Of a stretch of 64,000 nucleotides of DNA, positions 50,460 through 60,608 are shown piece after piece (within the stretch, counting starts at the first letter, position 1; every line of letters starts with the position of its first letter). The stretch is from contig CAXXOH010000003.1 of NCBI GenBank assembly GCA_963675185.2, positions 1,628,765-1,692,764 on the forward strand, written 5' to 3'. Source of the stretch: Ilyobacter_A sp963675185 (GTDB lineage: Bacteria > Fusobacteriota > Fusobacteriia > Fusobacteriales > Fusobacteriaceae). Under the pieces are notes generated by a model. It was given only the letters and a program-made list of their open reading frames with translations. It did no database searches and was not told the origin of the DNA. A program made the position numbers and the translations under genes.

Positions 50460-52445
50460 ATGTTTAAGTTGCACTCAAAATTCGAACCAACAGGGGATCA
50501 GCCAAAGGTAATAGAAGATATAAGCCGTGGAGTAGAAGATGGCGTTAGGGAACAGGTAATACTAGGTGTAACTGGATCCGGGAAGACCTTTACAGTGGCT
50601 AATGTAATAAAGGAGACCCAGAGGCCGGCCCTAATATTGGCGCCAAATAAGACACTTGCGGCTCAGCTTTATTCAGAGTATAAGTCTTTTTTTCCTGGAA
50701 ACGCTATCGAATACTTTGTTTCCTACTACGATTACTACCAGCCGGAAGCATATATACCCTCGACGGATACGTATATAGAAAAAGATTCTTCAATAAACGA
50801 TGAGATAGATAAGCTAAGGCATGCTGCTACAGCAGCTCTTTTAACTAGAAAAGACGTCGTGATAGTGTCTTCTGTTTCTTGTATATATGGGCTTGGATCT
50901 CCAGAGACATACAGGAAAATGACGCTTGCCTTAGACCTTAAAACTGGGGTGAAAAGAAAGAGCGTTATTGAAAAGCTTATAGAGCTTAGATATGATAGGA
51001 ATGATGTTGAGTTTGACAGGGGAAAATTTAGGGTGAAAGGTGATACCATAGATATCTATCCGGTCTACATGGAATCAGCCTACAGGCTAGAATTTTGGGG
51101 TGAAGATCTGGAAAGTATAGCTGAGATAAACACTCTTACAGGTCAAAAGATAAGAAAAGACATGGAACGGATAATGATAATGCCCGCCACCCATTATTTA
51201 GCTGAAGAGAGTGAGCAGGAGAGGATAATAGAGGAGATAAGAAGTGACCTAGAGGAGAGGGTGGAGTATTTCGAGAAAAGTGGAAAGCTTTTAGAAGCAC
51301 AGAGGATAAGGCAGAGGACGGAGTACGACATAGAGATGATACGCGAAATAGGATACTGCAAGGGAATAGAGAACTATTCCAGGTATCTTGCCAGAAAACG
51401 TCCAGGAGAAACACCGTCCACTCTATTAGAATACTTTCCAAAGGATTATCTTATATTCATAGACGAATCCCATATAACTGTACCACAGATAAGGGGGATG
51501 TATAATGGAGACAGGTCTAGAAAGGAGACTCTGGTAGAAAACGGCTTCAGACTTCCTTCGGCCATGGACAACAGACCTCTCAGGTTTGATGAGTTTAACC
51601 AGATAGCCAACCAGATAGTTTACGTATCTGCAACGCCGGGGGAATACGAAGTGGAGAGAGGTATTGGGCATATAAGCGAGCAGCTGGTAAGGCCTACAGG
51701 CATAGTCGAGCCTGAGGTAGAGGTAAGGAAAACGGATAACCAGGTGGATGACCTTTTAGAAGAGATACGGGTGAGACGTGAGAAAAACGAAAGGGTACTG
51801 GTGACAACCCTTACTAAGAAGATGTCTGAAGAACTGGCAGAGTACTACTTAGAGCTTGGGGTGAAAGCTAAGTACATGCATTCAGATATAGATACCCTAG
51901 AGAGGATAGAGATAATAAGGGGGCTTAGAAAGGGAGACTTCGATGTGCTCATAGGTATAAACCTCTTGAGAGAGGGTTTAGACATACCGGAAGTGTCCCT
52001 CGTGGCCATACTTGAAGCTGATAAAGAAGGTTTTTTGAGAAGCAGGAGGTCGCTCATACAGACAATGGGCAGGGCAGCTAGAAATATAAGCGGAAATGTA
52101 ATATTATACGCTGACACTATTACTAAGTCCATGCAGGAAGCCATATCTGAGGTGGACAGAAGACGGGATAAGCAGAGAAAATATAATATTGAGAATGGCA
52201 TAAATCCTAAGAGCATCGTCAGGGAAATTTCTGATGACCTTTTAAATCTAGATTATGGATTGGATGTAGTGGACAGAGAAGTGGCTGAAATCAAAAAAGT
52301 GTATATGTCTAAAAAGGATATAGAAGTAGAAGTAGTAAAACTTGAAAAAGAGATAAAGGTGCTTGCTGCGGAGCTGGACTTTGAAAAGGCTATTGAGAAG
52401 AGAAACGAGATGCTGAAACTAAAGGAACTGCTGCTGGAAATCTAG
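50460..52445 (+). CDS. uvrB: UvrABC system protein B
   Basis: 661 residues. Helicase-like damage sensor of nucleotide excision repair. Walker A 'LGVTGSGKTFT', the beta-hairpin 'VSYYDYYQPEAYIPSTD' that grips the damaged strand, 'FIDESHIT' (DEAD-type box), 'RGLRKGDFDVLIGINLLREG' and 'QTMGRAARN' motifs, and the C-terminal UVR domain 'ELDFEKAIEKRNEMLKLKEL' that binds UvrC. RBS AAAGGGGGAGCCT. uvrA is not in the window. Confidence 0.98.
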   Translation: MFKLHSKFEPTGDQPKVIEDISRGVEDGVREQVILGVTGSGKTFTVANVIKETQRPALILAPNKTLAAQLYSEYKSFFPGNAIEYFVSYYDYYQPEAYIPSTDTYIEKDSSINDEIDKLRHAATAALLTRKDVVIVSSVSCIYGLGSPETYRKMTLALDLKTGVKRKSVIEKLIELRYDRNDVEFDRGKFRVKGDTIDIYPVYMESAYRLEFWGEDLESIAEINTLTGQKIRKDMERIMIMPATHYLAEESEQERIIEEIRSDLEERVEYFEKSGKLLEAQRIRQRTEYDIEMIREIGYCKGIENYSRYLARKRPGETPSTLLEYFPKDYLIFIDESHITVPQIRGMYNGDRSRKETLVENGFRLPSAMDNRPLRFDEFNQIANQIVYVSATPGEYEVERGIGHISEQLVRPTGIVEPEVEVRKTDNQVDDLLEEIRVRREKNERVLVTTLTKKMSEELAEYYLELGVKAKYMHSDIDTLERIEIIRGLRKGDFDVLIGINLLREGLDIPEVSLVAILEADKEGFLRSRRSLIQTMGRAARNISGNVILYADTITKSMQEAISEVDRRRDKQRKYNIENGINPKSIVREISDDLLNLDYGLDVVDREVAEIKKVYMSKKDIEVEVVKLEKEIKVLAAELDFEKAIEKRNEMLKLKELLLEI

Positions 52446-52518
52446 AATAGATTGATTCAATTTAAAAGCAGATAGTGGTCAAAATCGATTAATCAAAATT
52501 GTTATAAAGGGGTTTTTT

Positions 52519-53727
52519 ATGAATGATAGAATATATACGGTGAGCGAGGTGAACAAACTTGTAAAAGATACCTTAGAGGAAAATCCACTCCTTTCAAACT
52601 TTTTTTTAAAAGGGGAGATGTCCGGGGTCAGCTACTATAAAAGCGGGCATTTGTATTTTAACCTAAAAGACAAGAAGGCCAGTGTAAAGTGTGTGGCGTT
52701 TAACTACAGGTACAAGAAGATAAGCGCTGACTTGAAAGAGGGGGACCTTATAAAGCTTTTTGGAAAAGCAAGTTTGTACGAAGCAGGGGGGCAGTACCAG
52801 ATACTAGTCAGCCACATAGAAAAAGAGGATAAGATAGGAATGCTCTACCAGGAGCTAGAAAACCTTAAAAAAGAGTTTTTGGAGAAAGGGTATTTTGACA
52901 CAGGACATAAAAAAACTCTTCCAGAGCTGCCTATGAGCATAGGTGTGGTAACCTCAGGAACCGGTGCGGCGGTAAAGGATATAATAAACACCGCCAAATC
53001 GAGGTATCCAAACGTCAATATATACGTGTACCCTGCAAAGGTGCAGGGAGAGGGATCTGTGGAGGAAATTGTAAAGGGGATAGAAGCTTTAAATAGATTG
53101 GAGTATATAGACGTTATAATAGCCGGCCGTGGCGGCGGGAGTATAGAGGACCTATGGAGCTTTAATACTAGGGAGGTAGCCATGGCTTTTTACAGGTCTA
53201 AGAAACCGATAGTATCGGCTGTTGGACACGAGATAGATTTTCTCTTGTCTGACTTTGTAGCGGACTTCAGGGCTTCTACCCCTACGCATGCTGCAGAAAT
53301 AATCGTACCTGAGAAGAAAAAACTCCAGAATATTATTCAGGACAGGGGCAGGATGCTAAAGAATTTGTTTGGGAAAAACTTTGAAAGGTGCAGGTCCGAG
53401 CTTGAAAAAAGGAGGAGTTCTCACTGTATAAGGAACTTCTCAAGCCTTGTATCTGAAAAAGGGAACATGGTTTTGGACAAGGAGGATTCCCTTAAAAGAA
53501 ATTACCAAAATCTTTTAAAGTTTAAGAAACACCAACTTGAGGTAAGACAGGGGAAGCTAGCTTCTTTAAATCCAATGGAGGTATTAAAAAGAGGATATAC
53601 TATAACAATGGTAAATGGGGAGGTGATGAAATCCAGCAAGGCTCTTAGTGTGGGGGATAGAATGGAGACTGTTTTCCACGACGGTAAAGTAGAAAGCATT
53701 GTAAAGGAGATAGGTGATGAAAAGTAG
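52519..53727 (+). CDS. xseA: Exodeoxyribonuclease VII large subunit
   Basis: 402 residues. N-terminal OB-fold ('GHLYFNLKDKKASVKCVAF'), catalytic domain with 'IGVVTSGTGAAVKDI', 'IIAGRGGGSIEDLWSFN' and 'VSAVGHEIDFLLSDFVADFRA' (residues about 230-250), followed by a coiled-coil arm and 'NPMEVLKRGYTI'. Digests single-stranded DNA to oligonucleotides with XseB, encoded elsewhere at 7336. The next gene overlaps its end by 11 bases. Confidence 0.97.
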   Translation: MNDRIYTVSEVNKLVKDTLEENPLLSNFFLKGEMSGVSYYKSGHLYFNLKDKKASVKCVAFNYRYKKISADLKEGDLIKLFGKASLYEAGGQYQILVSHIEKEDKIGMLYQELENLKKEFLEKGYFDTGHKKTLPELPMSIGVVTSGTGAAVKDIINTAKSRYPNVNIYVYPAKVQGEGSVEEIVKGIEALNRLEYIDVIIAGRGGGSIEDLWSFNTREVAMAFYRSKKPIVSAVGHEIDFLLSDFVADFRASTPTHAAEIIVPEKKKLQNIIQDRGRMLKNLFGKNFERCRSELEKRRSSHCIRNFSSLVSEKGNMVLDKEDSLKRNYQNLLKFKKHQLEVRQGKLASLNPMEVLKRGYTITMVNGEVMKSSKALSVGDRMETVFHDGKVESIVKEIGDEK

Positions 53728-54628
53728 GACGGTATTAATTTTAGTATTTTTTGCAGTTTTTAATTTGGGGTATTCAGAAAATTTTTTTGATATATTTAAC
53801 GACATTGTTTATAAAGTCGATGCAGTAGTCAGTGAAGACAATTTTGCGGAGATGCTCGGGAGAGGAAATGCGGAGCTCTCTAGGGGCGATTTTCAGAGGG
53901 CCCTTTATTATTTCCAAAAAGCAGACAGGCTTATGTCGGATGACAAGGAAGTTGGATTGGGCCTAGCGCGTTCTTACAGAGGGATAGGCGAGTATAAAAG
54001 GTCTGTGGAGTTGCTAAAAGAGCTGTACAGGAAGTACAAGGATGAGGACATATATTATGAGTGGCTGTTGAGCAATGAGAAAGTGTATGAAAGCACAAAA
54101 ATAGACTGGAAAAAGGAGCTGTTAAAAAAGGAATTTTTAGAAAATTTTGAAGAGTATTTGGTCAGAACGGCTTATTCCAACAGCCAGGCCATATACCATT
54201 TGGGAAACATATATGTGAAAGAAGCATCTTTTGAGAAAGCCCTTAAGGTGTTCGAAAAGGATAAAAAAGAGGATTTGAAAAATTTGTTTGGTGCGGCGAC
54301 TACAGCCAGGGTACTCGGGAACTACAGTAAATCTATAGGCTACTATACAAAACTGATAAACAAGCACAGAAATTTCCATGAAGCATACCTCGGAAGAGGG
54401 ATGTCTTATAAGATGAGTGGGAATTTTGAAAATGCAATAGAGGACTTCAGAGTTTATCTAAAATTCAGAAAGATGGAAAACCTGTATATGGCAATGGCCA
54501 GGATGTATCTTTCTAGGGGGTTGACCAACAGCGCCAGGGAGGTACTAGAAGAGGGGACAAAATACTTCCCTAACTCTAAAGGGATAAGGGAGCTTTTGAT
54601 AGAAACTTATTTGAAATTAGGAAGGTAG
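53717..54628 (+). CDS. Exported TPR protein
   Basis: 303 residues from the ATG at 53717, 7 bases after AAGGAGATAG. Signal peptide (MKSRTVLILVFFAVFNLGYS). Six or so TPR units, such as 'GNAELSRGDFQRALYYFQKAD', 'FHEAYLGRGMSYKMSGNFENAIEDF' (about residues 220-244) and 'LYMAMARMYLSRGLTNSAREVL'. A periplasmic protein-binding scaffold is likely; no partner is evident. It overlaps xseA and lies four bases before dprA. Confidence 0.8.
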   Translation: MKSRTVLILVFFAVFNLGYSENFFDIFNDIVYKVDAVVSEDNFAEMLGRGNAELSRGDFQRALYYFQKADRLMSDDKEVGLGLARSYRGIGEYKRSVELLKELYRKYKDEDIYYEWLLSNEKVYESTKIDWKKELLKKEFLENFEEYLVRTAYSNSQAIYHLGNIYVKEASFEKALKVFEKDKKEDLKNLFGAATTARVLGNYSKSIGYYTKLINKHRNFHEAYLGRGMSYKMSGNFENAIEDFRVYLKFRKMENLYMAMARMYLSRGLTNSAREVLEEGTKYFPNSKGIRELLIETYLKLGR

Positions 54629-54632
54629 ACGC

Positions 54633-55688
54633 ATGGAAAACTGGTATAGACTAAAAAAACTAGGCGTATCCAATAAAACTCTGGTAAAATTAATGGAAAA
54701 ATTCTATGATATAGAAGAGGTATATTCCCAAAATGCAGCGCAGTTAAAGGAACTTTTAAACATAAAAGATGAAGTTTTAAATAAAATCTTTGAAGCCCGC
54801 AGTTTGGATATAGACGAAGATTTATATAGAATGGACAAAATGGGAATAGAAGTGCTGACACTTAAAGACGGAAGGTATCCTAGACTTCTAAAAAATATTT
54901 CGGAACCACCGGCTATTCTTTTTGTAAAAGGTTCTTTAGACTTCCCTGAAAAATCAATAGCAGTTGTCGGGACTAGGAAGATGAGCAGTTATGGTATGTC
55001 AGCCTGCGAAAAAATAACAGAAGGGCTTGTGAAGGCTGGGGTTTCAATAGTAAGCGGGCTTGCTCTAGGCGTGGACACGGTGGCACATAAAAAAACTTTG
55101 TCTTTAGGAGGGAAAACTATAGCGGTTATAGGATCTGGTCTGGATATAGTCTTTCCTCCTGAAAATAGCCTGGAATGGGAGAGGATAGAACGAGAAGGGA
55201 CCATAATAAGCGAGCACATGCTTGGAACACCTCCGAATAGGTGGAACTTCCCACAGAGAAACCGAGTTATAATGGGGCTTTCTAGGGGAGTCTTGTTGGT
55301 GGAGTCTTATGCAAAGGGCGGCGGGCTCATAACAGCAAGTTTTGCTTTAGACGAGGGCAGAGACGTTTTTGCTGTTCCAGGGTTTATCTCGTATCCATCT
55401 TTTGAAGGCTGCAATAATTTGATAAAAAAATCGGAGGCTAAGCTAGTCGATAACGCAGAAGATATATTAGTGGAATATGGGTGGAGTTCTGAAGCTTCCT
55501 GTGAGAACAGCTTTAATTTAAGTGAGCAGGAGAACTCTATATACAAATTTTTAAATGTCGAGAAAAGTTTGGACCAGCTTATATTGGACACAAAAATAGG
55601 AGCCAGCGAACTGCTGGCACACCTTATGAACTTAGAAATAAAAGGGGTAATAAAGGCACTTCCAGGTGGGAAGTATATGAGGAGATAG
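54633..55688 (+). CDS. dprA: DNA processing protein DprA
   Basis: 351 residues. Rossmann-like DprA core: 'VVGTRKMSSYGMSACEKI', 'VSGLALGVDTVAHKKTLS', 'TIAVIGSGLDIVFPPEN', 'FPQRNRVIMGLSRGVLLVE', 'GGGLITASFALDEGRDVFAVPG' (about residues 235-256). A C-terminal winged-helix domain follows. It loads RecA on incoming single-stranded DNA during transformation, but is widely kept in non-competent bacteria. Its place just before topA matches the Firmicutes order. Confidence 0.97.
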   Translation: MENWYRLKKLGVSNKTLVKLMEKFYDIEEVYSQNAAQLKELLNIKDEVLNKIFEARSLDIDEDLYRMDKMGIEVLTLKDGRYPRLLKNISEPPAILFVKGSLDFPEKSIAVVGTRKMSSYGMSACEKITEGLVKAGVSIVSGLALGVDTVAHKKTLSLGGKTIAVIGSGLDIVFPPENSLEWERIEREGTIISEHMLGTPPNRWNFPQRNRVIMGLSRGVLLVESYAKGGGLITASFALDEGRDVFAVPGFISYPSFEGCNNLIKKSEAKLVDNAEDILVEYGWSSEASCENSFNLSEQENSIYKFLNVEKSLDQLILDTKIGASELLAHLMNLEIKGVIKALPGGKYMRR

Positions 55689-55866
55689 CTTTAAAAATAT
55701 ATATAAGTATAATTAATTTCTGTTTATCAAACTTGATTTTTTAAATTTTATTTAATATAATAAGTAACAATTTATAATTTATTTTGGGAGTTAATTAAAA
55801 ATAAGCTATGAAATTACTAATAATTTATTTATTGGTTATAAAATAAGTAGATTGGAGTGGAAAAAT

Positions 55867-58131
55867 TTGGCTAAGAAAACTCTTGTAATAGTGGAGTCGC
55901 CTGCGAAAGCAAACACTATAAAAAAGATACTTGGGAAAAATTACGAGGTGACAGCTTCATACGGGCATATAAGAGATCTACCAAAAACCAAAATGGGTGT
56001 TGATGTGGAGGATAATTTTAAACCTTCTTATTCTACAATAAAAGGGAAAGGTGAGGTCACAAAAAATTTAAGAGCTTTAGCCAAGAAATCTGATAAAGTA
56101 TACCTTGCTTCGGATATGGACCGCGAAGGGGAAGCGATAGCATGGCATATCGCTCAGATTTTAAAATTGGATGAAAGTGATTCAAACAGGATAGAGTTTA
56201 ACGAAATAACCAAAACTGCCATACAGGATGCTGTAAAGCACCCTAGAAAGTTGGACATGAACAAGGTCAACGCACAACAGGCTAGAAGGATACTTGATAG
56301 GCTTGTTGGATATAAGATAAGCCCACTTTTGTGGCAGATTATATCCTCAAACACAAGTGCAGGAAGGGTGCAGTCGGTAGCCTTAAAGCTTATCTGTGAC
56401 CTGGAAGATGTGATAAAGGAATTCGTACCAGAAAAATACTGGGAGGTAGCCGGCAGGTTTGAGGAGCAGTTCAACCTAAATTTGTATAAAATAGGAGATG
56501 AAAAGGTAGCTAGGATAAAGGAGGAAGAGGTAGTAAAAGAGCTTAAAAGCTCGATACCAGATAAGAGCTTCCAAGTTGTAGAGACAAAAATCGCCAAGAA
56601 AACCAAAAAACCGCCGCTTCCACTTAAAACCAGTACCATGCAGCAGTTGGCGTCATCTTATATAGGCTTTACTGCTTCTAAAACTATGAGGGTAGCACAG
56701 GCACTCTATGAAGGTTTGGAGATAGACGGCAGCCTAAAGGGGCTTATAACCTATATGAGAACCGACTCGACCAGGGTCTCGGAAGAAGCGCAGAAAGCTT
56801 CTAAGATATTCATAGAAGATAAATATGGCAAAGAGTATATAGGAAATTACAAAGAGAAAAAGGAAAAAGGGAAAATACAGGATGCCCATGAAGCCATAAG
56901 GCCTACGGACATATTTATGGAGCCTGATAAAATAAAAGACTCCCTGAACCAGGATCAGTATAAACTTTATAAACTTATCTGGGAAAGATTCATAATATCT
57001 CAGCTGGCCCCAGTAGAGTATGAGCAGTTCACAATATTAGCCGACTATGATAAATACGAGTTTAGAGGAGTTATAAACAAGGTTACTTTTGATGGGTACT
57101 ACAAGGTGTTTAAAGAAGAGGACGAGATAGTAACCGGTGACTTCCCTGAGATAAAAGAGGGAGATCAGCTAAAATTAAACAAATTAGACATAAAAGAAGG
57201 GATAACAAAACCACCTGCAAGGCTGACAGAGTCTTCACTTGTTAAAAAGCTTGAAGCCGAGGGAATTGGAAGACCTTCAACATACGCCACTATAATAGAC
57301 ACTCTTAAAAAGAGGGAGTATGTAGTGCTCGAGGGCAAAAGCTTCGTACCAAGTGAATTGGGGTATGAGGTAAAGGATAAGCTGTCCAAGTATTTTCCGC
57401 AAATAATGAATGTCAAGTTTACAGCAGAAATGGAAGAAAAACTAGACAACATAGAAGAAGGAGAACTAGAATGGGTAGCCGTACTTAGCGAATTCTATGA
57501 CGACTTAAAAGGATACCTTGAGAACTTTGAAAAAGAGGTAGAAGAGTTAAAAAATAGGAGAATAGAGTCAGACGTGACTTGTCCAGTCGAAGGATGCGGG
57601 CATGTTATGCTTCTTAAAACCGGAAGATTTGGTAAATACCTTGAGTGCGATGACTACGAAAACTGCAAGGGAAGAATATCTTTAAAAGGGGTAAATATAT
57701 CCAAAGAAGAGATAGAAAAAGGGAAGATTTACATAAAAGAGGTCATAGAGGAAAAAGAAAAAGAGAGACGCGGCAAGGAAACTGATGTTTTTACAGATAC
57801 AGGCAGCAGGCTTTACTTAAAATGGGGAAGGTTCGGCCAGTATCTGGAGAGTGAAAATTATGCCGAGGATAATATAAGGCTGTCTTTGCCTTCGGAGGTA
57901 AAAAAGCTTTTGAAGGAAGAAAAAATACAGGAAGAAAACGACATAGTACTGCTTAAAGATGTACTAGACCAGATAAAAGAAGAAGAAGACGAAATTTTAA
58001 GGAATGCCGGGGTATGTGAAAAGTGCGGGAAACCATTTGAGATCAAACGTGGAAGATGGGGCAAGTTTCTTGCATGCACAGGTTATCCTGAGTGTAAAAA
58101 TATTAAAAAGATAGAAAAAAGTAAAAAGTAA
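55867..58131 (+). CDS. topA: DNA topoisomerase I
   Basis: 754 residues from the TTG at 55867, six bases after GGAGTGG; a TTG 15 bases earlier overlaps that site. Toprim 'TLVIVESPAKANTI' and 'DMDREGEAIAWHI' bind Mg. The catalytic Tyr is in 'LKGLITYMRTDSTRVSEEA'. C-terminal zinc ribbons include 'CPVEGCGHVMLLKTGRFGKYLEC' (about residues 577-599) and 'CEKCGKPFEIKRGRWGKFLAC'. Relaxes negative supercoils. The 180 bases before it are AT-rich with no clear signal. Confidence 0.98.
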   Translation: MAKKTLVIVESPAKANTIKKILGKNYEVTASYGHIRDLPKTKMGVDVEDNFKPSYSTIKGKGEVTKNLRALAKKSDKVYLASDMDREGEAIAWHIAQILKLDESDSNRIEFNEITKTAIQDAVKHPRKLDMNKVNAQQARRILDRLVGYKISPLLWQIISSNTSAGRVQSVALKLICDLEDVIKEFVPEKYWEVAGRFEEQFNLNLYKIGDEKVARIKEEEVVKELKSSIPDKSFQVVETKIAKKTKKPPLPLKTSTMQQLASSYIGFTASKTMRVAQALYEGLEIDGSLKGLITYMRTDSTRVSEEAQKASKIFIEDKYGKEYIGNYKEKKEKGKIQDAHEAIRPTDIFMEPDKIKDSLNQDQYKLYKLIWERFIISQLAPVEYEQFTILADYDKYEFRGVINKVTFDGYYKVFKEEDEIVTGDFPEIKEGDQLKLNKLDIKEGITKPPARLTESSLVKKLEAEGIGRPSTYATIIDTLKKREYVVLEGKSFVPSELGYEVKDKLSKYFPQIMNVKFTAEMEEKLDNIEEGELEWVAVLSEFYDDLKGYLENFEKEVEELKNRRIESDVTCPVEGCGHVMLLKTGRFGKYLECDDYENCKGRISLKGVNISKEEIEKGKIYIKEVIEEKEKERRGKETDVFTDTGSRLYLKWGRFGQYLESENYAEDNIRLSLPSEVKKLLKEEKIQEENDIVLLKDVLDQIKEEEDEILRNAGVCEKCGKPFEIKRGRWGKFLACTGYPECKNIKKIEKSKK

Positions 58132-58160
58132 TAGTGCGCGCACTATTACTTTTTTATTAA
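58123..58160 (+). terminator. Terminator of topA
   Basis: A perfect 32-base palindrome, AAAAAGTAATAGTGCG paired with CGCACTATTACTTTTT, followed by T's. It includes the topA stop codon. Confidence 0.85.
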
Positions 58161-58366
58161 GATCTTCCTAGTGGAGATGTCTTAGCTGGATTATTTGGGT
58201 TGATTTAAACTAAATAAATTTTAGCAGCAGAAAAAAGCTGGAGACAGCAACTTAAATCGAAGTGTAAAAAACATAGATGAAATGTTTCAATATAAATAGT
58301 GGACATTTTTAGATAAAAAATGTAAAATGTAATGTCAAATTTTAAGGTAGAAAGGAATTAAAATAG

Positions 58367-59683
58367 ATGAAAAAAGAGGTTGTAGTAGTTGGTGCAGGTC
58401 TTGCTGGAAGTGAAGCTGCCTATCAGCTTGCCAAAAGGGGAATAAAGGTAAAACTTTATGAGATGAGGCCAAAAAAGAATACTGATGTTCATACAGGGGA
58501 CAAGTTTGCAGAGCTAGTTTGCAGCAATTCGCTGGGGTCAAACCTCGTATCAAACGCATCCGGACTAATGAAGGAAGAACTCAGGAGAATGGGATCCCTT
58601 TTGATTGAGATAGCAGATGAAACCAAAGTCCCAGCCGGACAGGCTCTGGCAGTAGACAGAGAGGGATTTTCCGAACTTATAACAAAGAAATTAAGAAATA
58701 TGGGCAATATAGAAATTATAAATGAAGAGTTGACCGAGCTCCCGAAAGACAGCTACATCATAGTGGCTTCAGGACCTCTATCTTCAGAAGGCATAGCCAA
58801 AGAGATACAGAGGCTGACAGGGGACGATTACCTCTATTTTTATGATGCAGTTGCCCCAATTGTTACTCTAGAATCTATAGACCTGGACAAAGTTTACTTT
58901 CAGTCTAGGTATGATAAGGGTGACGGAGAATATATAAACTGCCCAATGAATAAAGAGGAATATGATGCCTTTTATGAAGCCCTTATAAATGCAGAGAGGA
59001 TTCCTATAAAAACGTTTGAGGAAGAAAAACTATTTGAGGCCTGCATGCCGGTTGAAAAGATGGCTGCCAGGGGAGAGAAGACCCTTCTTTTCGGGCCGCT
59101 CAAACCAAAAGGTCTTACCAATCCTAAGACAGGGACTAGAGACTACGCAGTGGTGCAGCTGAGACAGGACGATAAGGAAGGCAAACTCTATAATATGGTC
59201 GGATTTCAGACGAACTTAAAGTGGGGGGAGCAAAAAAGAGTCTTTCAAATGATACCTGGGCTTGAAAAGGCGGATTTTGTAAGGTATGGTGTTATGCACA
59301 GAAATACCTTTATAAACTCAACCAAACTTTTAAATAATGATCTGAGCTTAAAGGAGCACCCAAATGTTTTTTTTGCCGGTCAGATAACTGGATCCGAGGG
59401 ATACGTGGCAGCCATAGCAACGGGACTTATGTCAGCAGTTAACCTGTACAACAGAATGGAAGGCAAGAATAAATTTGTGTTGGAAGATTTGAGCTCTACA
59501 GGTGCTATAATAAAATACATAACTGAGGAAAAAAAGGATTTTCAGCCTATAGGACCAAATTTTGGGATAATTAGAAGCCTTGAAGGTAATAAGATAAGGG
59601 ACAAAAGAGAAAGGTATAATAAGCTAGCAGAGAGGGCACTTGAGTATTTGGATAAAGAGTTAGAGGACAGAAATATATTCTGA
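58367..59683 (+). CDS. trmFO: Methylenetetrahydrofolate-tRNA-(uracil-5-)-methyltransferase
   Basis: 438 residues. FAD-binding 'VVVGAGLAGSEAAYQLAKRG' at the N-terminus, 'YEMRPKKNTDVHTGDKFAELVCSNSLG' (residues about 31-57), 'CPMNKEEYDAFYEAL' with the catalytic Cys region, and 'FFAGQITGSEGYVAAIATGL' near the C-terminus. It makes ribothymidine 54 in tRNA with folate as methyl donor, as in Firmicutes. ATG behind AGAAAGGAATTAAAAT. The 210-base leader shows no other gene. Confidence 0.98.
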   Translation: MKKEVVVVGAGLAGSEAAYQLAKRGIKVKLYEMRPKKNTDVHTGDKFAELVCSNSLGSNLVSNASGLMKEELRRMGSLLIEIADETKVPAGQALAVDREGFSELITKKLRNMGNIEIINEELTELPKDSYIIVASGPLSSEGIAKEIQRLTGDDYLYFYDAVAPIVTLESIDLDKVYFQSRYDKGDGEYINCPMNKEEYDAFYEALINAERIPIKTFEEEKLFEACMPVEKMAARGEKTLLFGPLKPKGLTNPKTGTRDYAVVQLRQDDKEGKLYNMVGFQTNLKWGEQKRVFQMIPGLEKADFVRYGVMHRNTFINSTKLLNNDLSLKEHPNVFFAGQITGSEGYVAAIATGLMSAVNLYNRMEGKNKFVLEDLSSTGAIIKYITEEKKDFQPIGPNFGIIRSLEGNKIRDKRERYNKLAERALEYLDKELEDRNIF

Positions 59684-59702
59684 TAATCCAGAGGGTGATT
59701 GT

Positions 59703-60599
59703 ATGGAAAAGGCTATAAAAGATTTTATATACTATGAGAGATTTGCTCAGAATAAGAGTGAAAACACATTAAAGTCATATAAAAAGGACCTTTACCAGTT
59801 GAGGGAATTTTTGGAGGGCAGTGAGGATATCGGTGACTGGAACAGCGTAGAGGAACTACACTTAAGGGCTTTTGTTTATAGTTTAAACAGCGAAGATAAA
59901 ATCTCAAAGAGGTCCATAAACAGAAAACTCTCCACCATGAGGAGCTTTTTTAAATATCTGAAAATCCATAACTTGATTAAAAAAAACCCCAGTCTATTTC
60001 TGGCTAGCCCAAACTTTAAGATAAAGCTGCCGGAAGTTCTTAATACTGAGGAAATAAAAAATCTAAGAGAGGCAATAGATACAAAAAAGATAAATGGCAC
60101 AAGGGATAGATTTATAATAGAGCTCTTGTACTCCAGTGGTATAAGGGCAAATGAACTATTGAAACTGAGCGAAAAACTTTTTGACCTGGAAAAAAGAGAA
60201 TTGAAAATAGTTAGTTCCAATAAAAATGAAAGAACGGTATTTTTTAGCGAAACGGCAAAAGAGTGGTATTTGAAATACCAGCAGGCAAAGATTGAAAAAT
60301 ACGGCGAGGAATACAACAGGGATATACTCCTTATGAACAGTAGGGGGACGAGGTTAGGTGACAGGTCGCTTAGGAGACTTATTGAACGGTACGCCAAAAA
60401 AGCTGGGATAGAAAAAGAGGTAAGCCCCCACACTTTCAGGCATAGTTTTGCGCTGTATATGCTGAAGCATGGGATGGATATATACTATCTGCAGGAGTTA
60501 ATGGGGCATATAAGTATAGAGAGCACCAAAATATATACGGAATACGACGAGAATCTGAAAATAGACTATGACAAAACATATTACTACAAGAATGATTAG
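59703..60599 (+). CDS. xerC: Tyrosine recombinase XerC/XerD type
   Basis: 298 residues. SAM-like N-domain, then catalytic residues Arg in 'LYSSGIRANELLKLS' (about 145), His-x-x-Arg in 'SPHTFRHSFALYML', His in 'LQELMGHISIESTKIY', and the nucleophile Tyr in 'TKIYTEY' (about 279). Chromosome dimer resolution at dif. Its place between trmFO and hslV matches Bacillus codV, so XerC is chosen over XerD. Confidence 0.92.
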   Translation: MEKAIKDFIYYERFAQNKSENTLKSYKKDLYQLREFLEGSEDIGDWNSVEELHLRAFVYSLNSEDKISKRSINRKLSTMRSFFKYLKIHNLIKKNPSLFLASPNFKIKLPEVLNTEEIKNLREAIDTKKINGTRDRFIIELLYSSGIRANELLKLSEKLFDLEKRELKIVSSNKNERTVFFSETAKEWYLKYQQAKIEKYGEEYNRDILLMNSRGTRLGDRSLRRLIERYAKKAGIEKEVSPHTFRHSFALYMLKHGMDIYYLQELMGHISIESTKIYTEYDENLKIDYDKTYYYKND

Positions 60600-60608
60600 G
60601 AGGCTAAA

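Noticed and set aside
58155..58366. Small RNA candidate between topA and trmFO
   Set aside because: Only weak hairpins are visible and there is no terminator before trmFO.
59703..60599. Integrase of an integrated element
   Set aside because: Its place in the trmFO-xerC-hslV operon and the absence of att repeats or phage genes show it is the housekeeping Xer recombinase.
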